A stretch of 64,000 bases of DNA, taken from positions 4,723,501 through 4,787,500 of the forward strand of contig NZ_CP043489.1 of the NCBI RefSeq assembly GCF_008330945.1, given 5' to 3'. Source of the DNA: Labrys sp. KNU-23 (GTDB taxonomy: Bacteria > Pseudomonadota > Alphaproteobacteria > Rhizobiales > Labraceae). This document shows positions 62,236 to 64,000 of the stretch, one piece after another. Position 1 is the stretch's first letter; each line of letters begins with the position of its first letter. The translations under genes and the position numbers were made by a program. The notes beneath the pieces were generated by a model. That model made no database searches and had not been told where the DNA came from. It was given only the letters and a program-made list of their open reading frames with translations.

Positions 62236-63120
62236 TCAACCGGGCAGTGCGCGCAGGGCCTGCATGATCTCCTTGAGCCCGCGATGCAGGGGCTTGTCGC
62301 GCCGGACGACGATGGCAAGCATGCGTGACAAGGGGGGCGAGAGTGGCTGCATCGCCAGAACTCCGGTGGCCGCGTCGCCGCGAACGGCGATGCCGGGCAG
62401 GATCGAGCAGCCGAGGCCCGCTTTCACCAGTTCCTTGATCGCCTCTACGCTGCCGAGCGACATCGTGGGGCGTGGTGACAGGCCCGCGCGCGCAAACCAT
62501 TCATTGGTGAGACGTCGTGTGTTGCCGCCGGGTTCGAACAGCAGCAGCGGCAATTCGGCGAGGGCGGCGGGAGAAGCAGGCACCGGCAGTTCGGTCCGGG
62601 GCGGCGCAATGACCATGAAGGGGTCGTCGAACACCGGCTCGATCTCGAGCGAACGGCTCGATACAGGCAGGGTGATCAAGCCGAGGTCGAGCCGGTTGTT
62701 TTCGACCGCCCGGGCGATTTCGCCGGTATTGCCGGTGGTGATGATGATTTCCAAATTGGGATGGCGCCGCCGCAAGCTCTGGAGCAGGGCCGGCAGCAGG
62801 AAGATGCAGGCCGTCGCGCCGGTGCCAATGCGCACCGTGCCCATCACTCCCTCGCTCTGGCGAGCGACCGCTTCGAGCGCTGCCTGCACGGCCGCATCGA
62901 TATGGGCGGCATGAAGCAGCAGCTCTGTCCCGGCCGTGGTCGGCCGCACCTTTCGGCCGACGCGTTCGATCAGCACCGTGCCGAGACGCCTCTCCAATTG
63001 GCGGACCTGCAGGCTGACGGCCGGTTGCGTCAGGTTCAGCCGTTCCGCCGCCGCCGAGAAACTGCCCAGTTCGACGACATCGGCGAAGGCCTGGAGATGA
63101 TCGAGATTGAGCCGGTTCAT
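62236..63120 (-). CDS. LysR family transcriptional regulator
   Basis: 294 aa. N-terminal helix-turn-helix LQAFADVVELGSFSAAAERL followed by NLTQPAVSLQVRQLERRLG, then a LysR substrate domain. It is divergent from the DUF1127-GNAT gene with 118 bp between them, so that gene is a candidate target. A transporter remnant sits directly downstream, and its original regulon may have been lost. Confidence 0.9.
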   Translation of the reverse strand: MNRLNLDHLQAFADVVELGSFSAAAERLNLTQPAVSLQVRQLERRLGTVLIERVGRKVRPTTAGTELLLHAAHIDAAVQAALEAVARQSEGVMGTVRIGTGATACIFLLPALLQSLRRRHPNLEIIITTGNTGEIARAVENNRLDLGLITLPVSSRSLEIEPVFDDPFMVIAPPRTELPVPASPAALAELPLLLFEPGGNTRRLTNEWFARAGLSPRPTMSLGSVEAIKELVKAGLGCSILPGIAVRGDAATGVLAMQPLSPPLSRMLAIVVRRDKPLHRGLKEIMQALRALPG

Positions 63121-63238
63121 GGGGAAGTTTTTCTCATGCCAAAGAATTATTTATACATCGCATGATTTTCCAAAGCTTCCTTTATCAAGATCGAAGAGTG
63201 ACAATCCGACCGGTTTCACGAGACGGGGAGAACGCGCG

Positions 63239-64000
63239 ATGGCAGGCCGCCTGTCGCCGCCGATGGCATTCATGGCAGCCGTCAGGGAAACGGGGCGCTA
63301 TCTCGCTGTGTCCCCCCGGTCGCTTCTGCATCAGCAGGCGGCCCTGCGCGAACTCGATGATCGGCTACTGGCCGACATCGGCATCGCCCGGCGGGAAGCG
63401 CTGGCCGGTCGCCCCATGGCGAGGACGAGCGATCCTGCTATGAAGGGATGCAATCAGGCGATGGCAATGACAGCGAATCGAATGAATCCAGCCGCCAACG
63501 CCGCTGCGATCCTCGTGCGGGATGCCCGCGAGAGCGACATGGCGGCGGTGCAGCCGATCTATGCCCACCATGTATTGGAAGGGCTGGCGAGCTTCGAGGA
63601 AGTGCCGCCGAACCTCGATGAACTGGTTTCCCGCCGGCGCGGCGTTCTGGCCCAGGGGCTTCCCTATCTCGTGGCGGAGGCGCAAGGGCGCGTGGTGGGC
63701 TACAGCTACGCCGCGGCCTACAGGCCACGCCCAGCCTATCGCTATACCGTCGAGGATTCGGTCTATGTCGCCCGGGACATGGGCGGGCGAGGCATTGGCA
63801 GCCTCCTGCTCGAGGAATTGATCGCCCGCTGCGAGGCCGGCCCCTGGCGTCAGATGCTGGCCGTCATCGGCGACAGCGGCAATACCGGTTCGATCGCCTT
63901 GCATCGGCGCCTGGGCTTTTCCGAGGTGGGCGTGCTGACATCGGTCGGCTTTAAGCTCGGGCGCTGGGTCGATAGCGTGCTGATGCAACGCCCGCTCGGC
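63239..64000 (+). CDS. DUF1127-GNAT acetyltransferase fusion (truncated by window edge)
   Basis: An open frame runs from ATG 63239 to the last base without a stop (254 codons). The first part (LHQQAALRELDDRLLADIGI then ARREALAGRP, about residues 31-60) is a DUF1127 segment. After a Met/Asn-rich linker it continues as a GNAT domain of the phosphinothricin-acetyltransferase type: ILVRDARESDMAAVQPIYAH, FEEVPPNLDEL, YSYAAAYRPRPAYRYTVEDS, GRGIGSLLLEELIARC (acetyl-CoA loop) and NTGSIALHRRLGFSEVG. An internal start (ATG at about 63464 or 63482) would give a plain acetyltransferase. Substrate unknown. Confidence 0.8.
   Translation, partial: MAGRLSPPMAFMAAVRETGRYLAVSPRSLLHQQAALRELDDRLLADIGIARREALAGRPMARTSDPAMKGCNQAMAMTANRMNPAANAAAILVRDARESDMAAVQPIYAHHVLEGLASFEEVPPNLDELVSRRRGVLAQGLPYLVAEAQGRVVGYSYAAAYRPRPAYRYTVEDSVYVARDMGGRGIGSLLLEELIARCEAGPWRQMLAVIGDSGNTGSIALHRRLGFSEVGVLTSVGFKLGRWVDSVLMQRPLG

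Noticed and set aside
62036..62500. A 154-codon minus-strand gene joining the lysR 3' end to the TRAP tail
   Set aside because: Its first 93 codons are an out-of-frame reading of lysR; only the last 60 resemble a real protein, hence the pseudogene call.

Overview
The window is about 64 kb of GC-rich chromosomal DNA, almost all of it coding. It reads as an alphaproteobacterium of the order Hyphomicrobiales (Rhizobiales). The grounds are the gene order dapA-smpB, rpoZ-rsh, pyrE-pdxJ-acpS-lepB-rnc-era-recO and tRNA-Tyr/tRNA-Gly/tuf/tRNA-Trp/secE/nusG, a bifunctional Rsh enzyme, a short-LID adenylate kinase and an ATP12-type F1 assembly chaperone. The genus cannot be fixed from the sequence alone. 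No phage, transposase, CRISPR array or rRNA gene is visible.

Region 1 (1-16 kb) is housekeeping. It has the start of an exported lytic transglycosylase, then dapA, smpB, a family 5 uracil-DNA glycosylase, a NYN-domain protein, rpoZ and the (p)ppGpp synthetase/hydrolase rsh. Two small accessory genes follow (a lipoprotein and a DUF4291 protein). After them comes a tight run, pyrE-pdxJ-acpS, a tandem pair of signal peptidase I genes, rnc, era and recO, then a proline-rich exported protein and the 23S rRNA methyltransferase rlmB. The second signal peptidase has a lipoprotein-type leader.

Region 2 (16-50.5 kb) is the main transcription/translation locus: tRNA-Tyr, tRNA-Gly, tuf1, a YbjQ-like gene, tRNA-Trp, secE, nusG, rplK, rplA, rplJ, rplL, rpoB, rpoC, rpsL, rpsG, fusA, tuf2, the S10, spc and alpha gene series with secY and adk, and rpoA-rplQ. 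The two tuf genes are almost identical along their whole length. Three departures from the usual compact layout stand out: an opposite-strand gene of unknown function between rplA and rplJ, a 337-bp spacer with a hairpin between rpsQ and rplN, and a strong intrinsic terminator between rplO and secY.

Region 3 (50.5-64 kb) is a mosaic of accessory genes: a periplasmic Do-like protease and rarA, a PNPOx-like flavoprotein divergent from a MocR regulator, two tandem GFA-family zinc proteins divergent from a DUF1127 gene that overlaps an ArsR-type regulator, a small secreted protein, a pseudouridine synthase-HAD phosphatase-ATP12 cluster and an aspartate aminotransferase. It ends with a 3' remnant of a TRAP transporter gene, a LysR regulator and, running off the right edge, an uninterrupted frame that joins a DUF1127 segment to a GNAT acetyltransferase.

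Several long intergenic palindromes without terminator T-tracts are scattered through regions 1 to 3, and two of them share a 12-base core.
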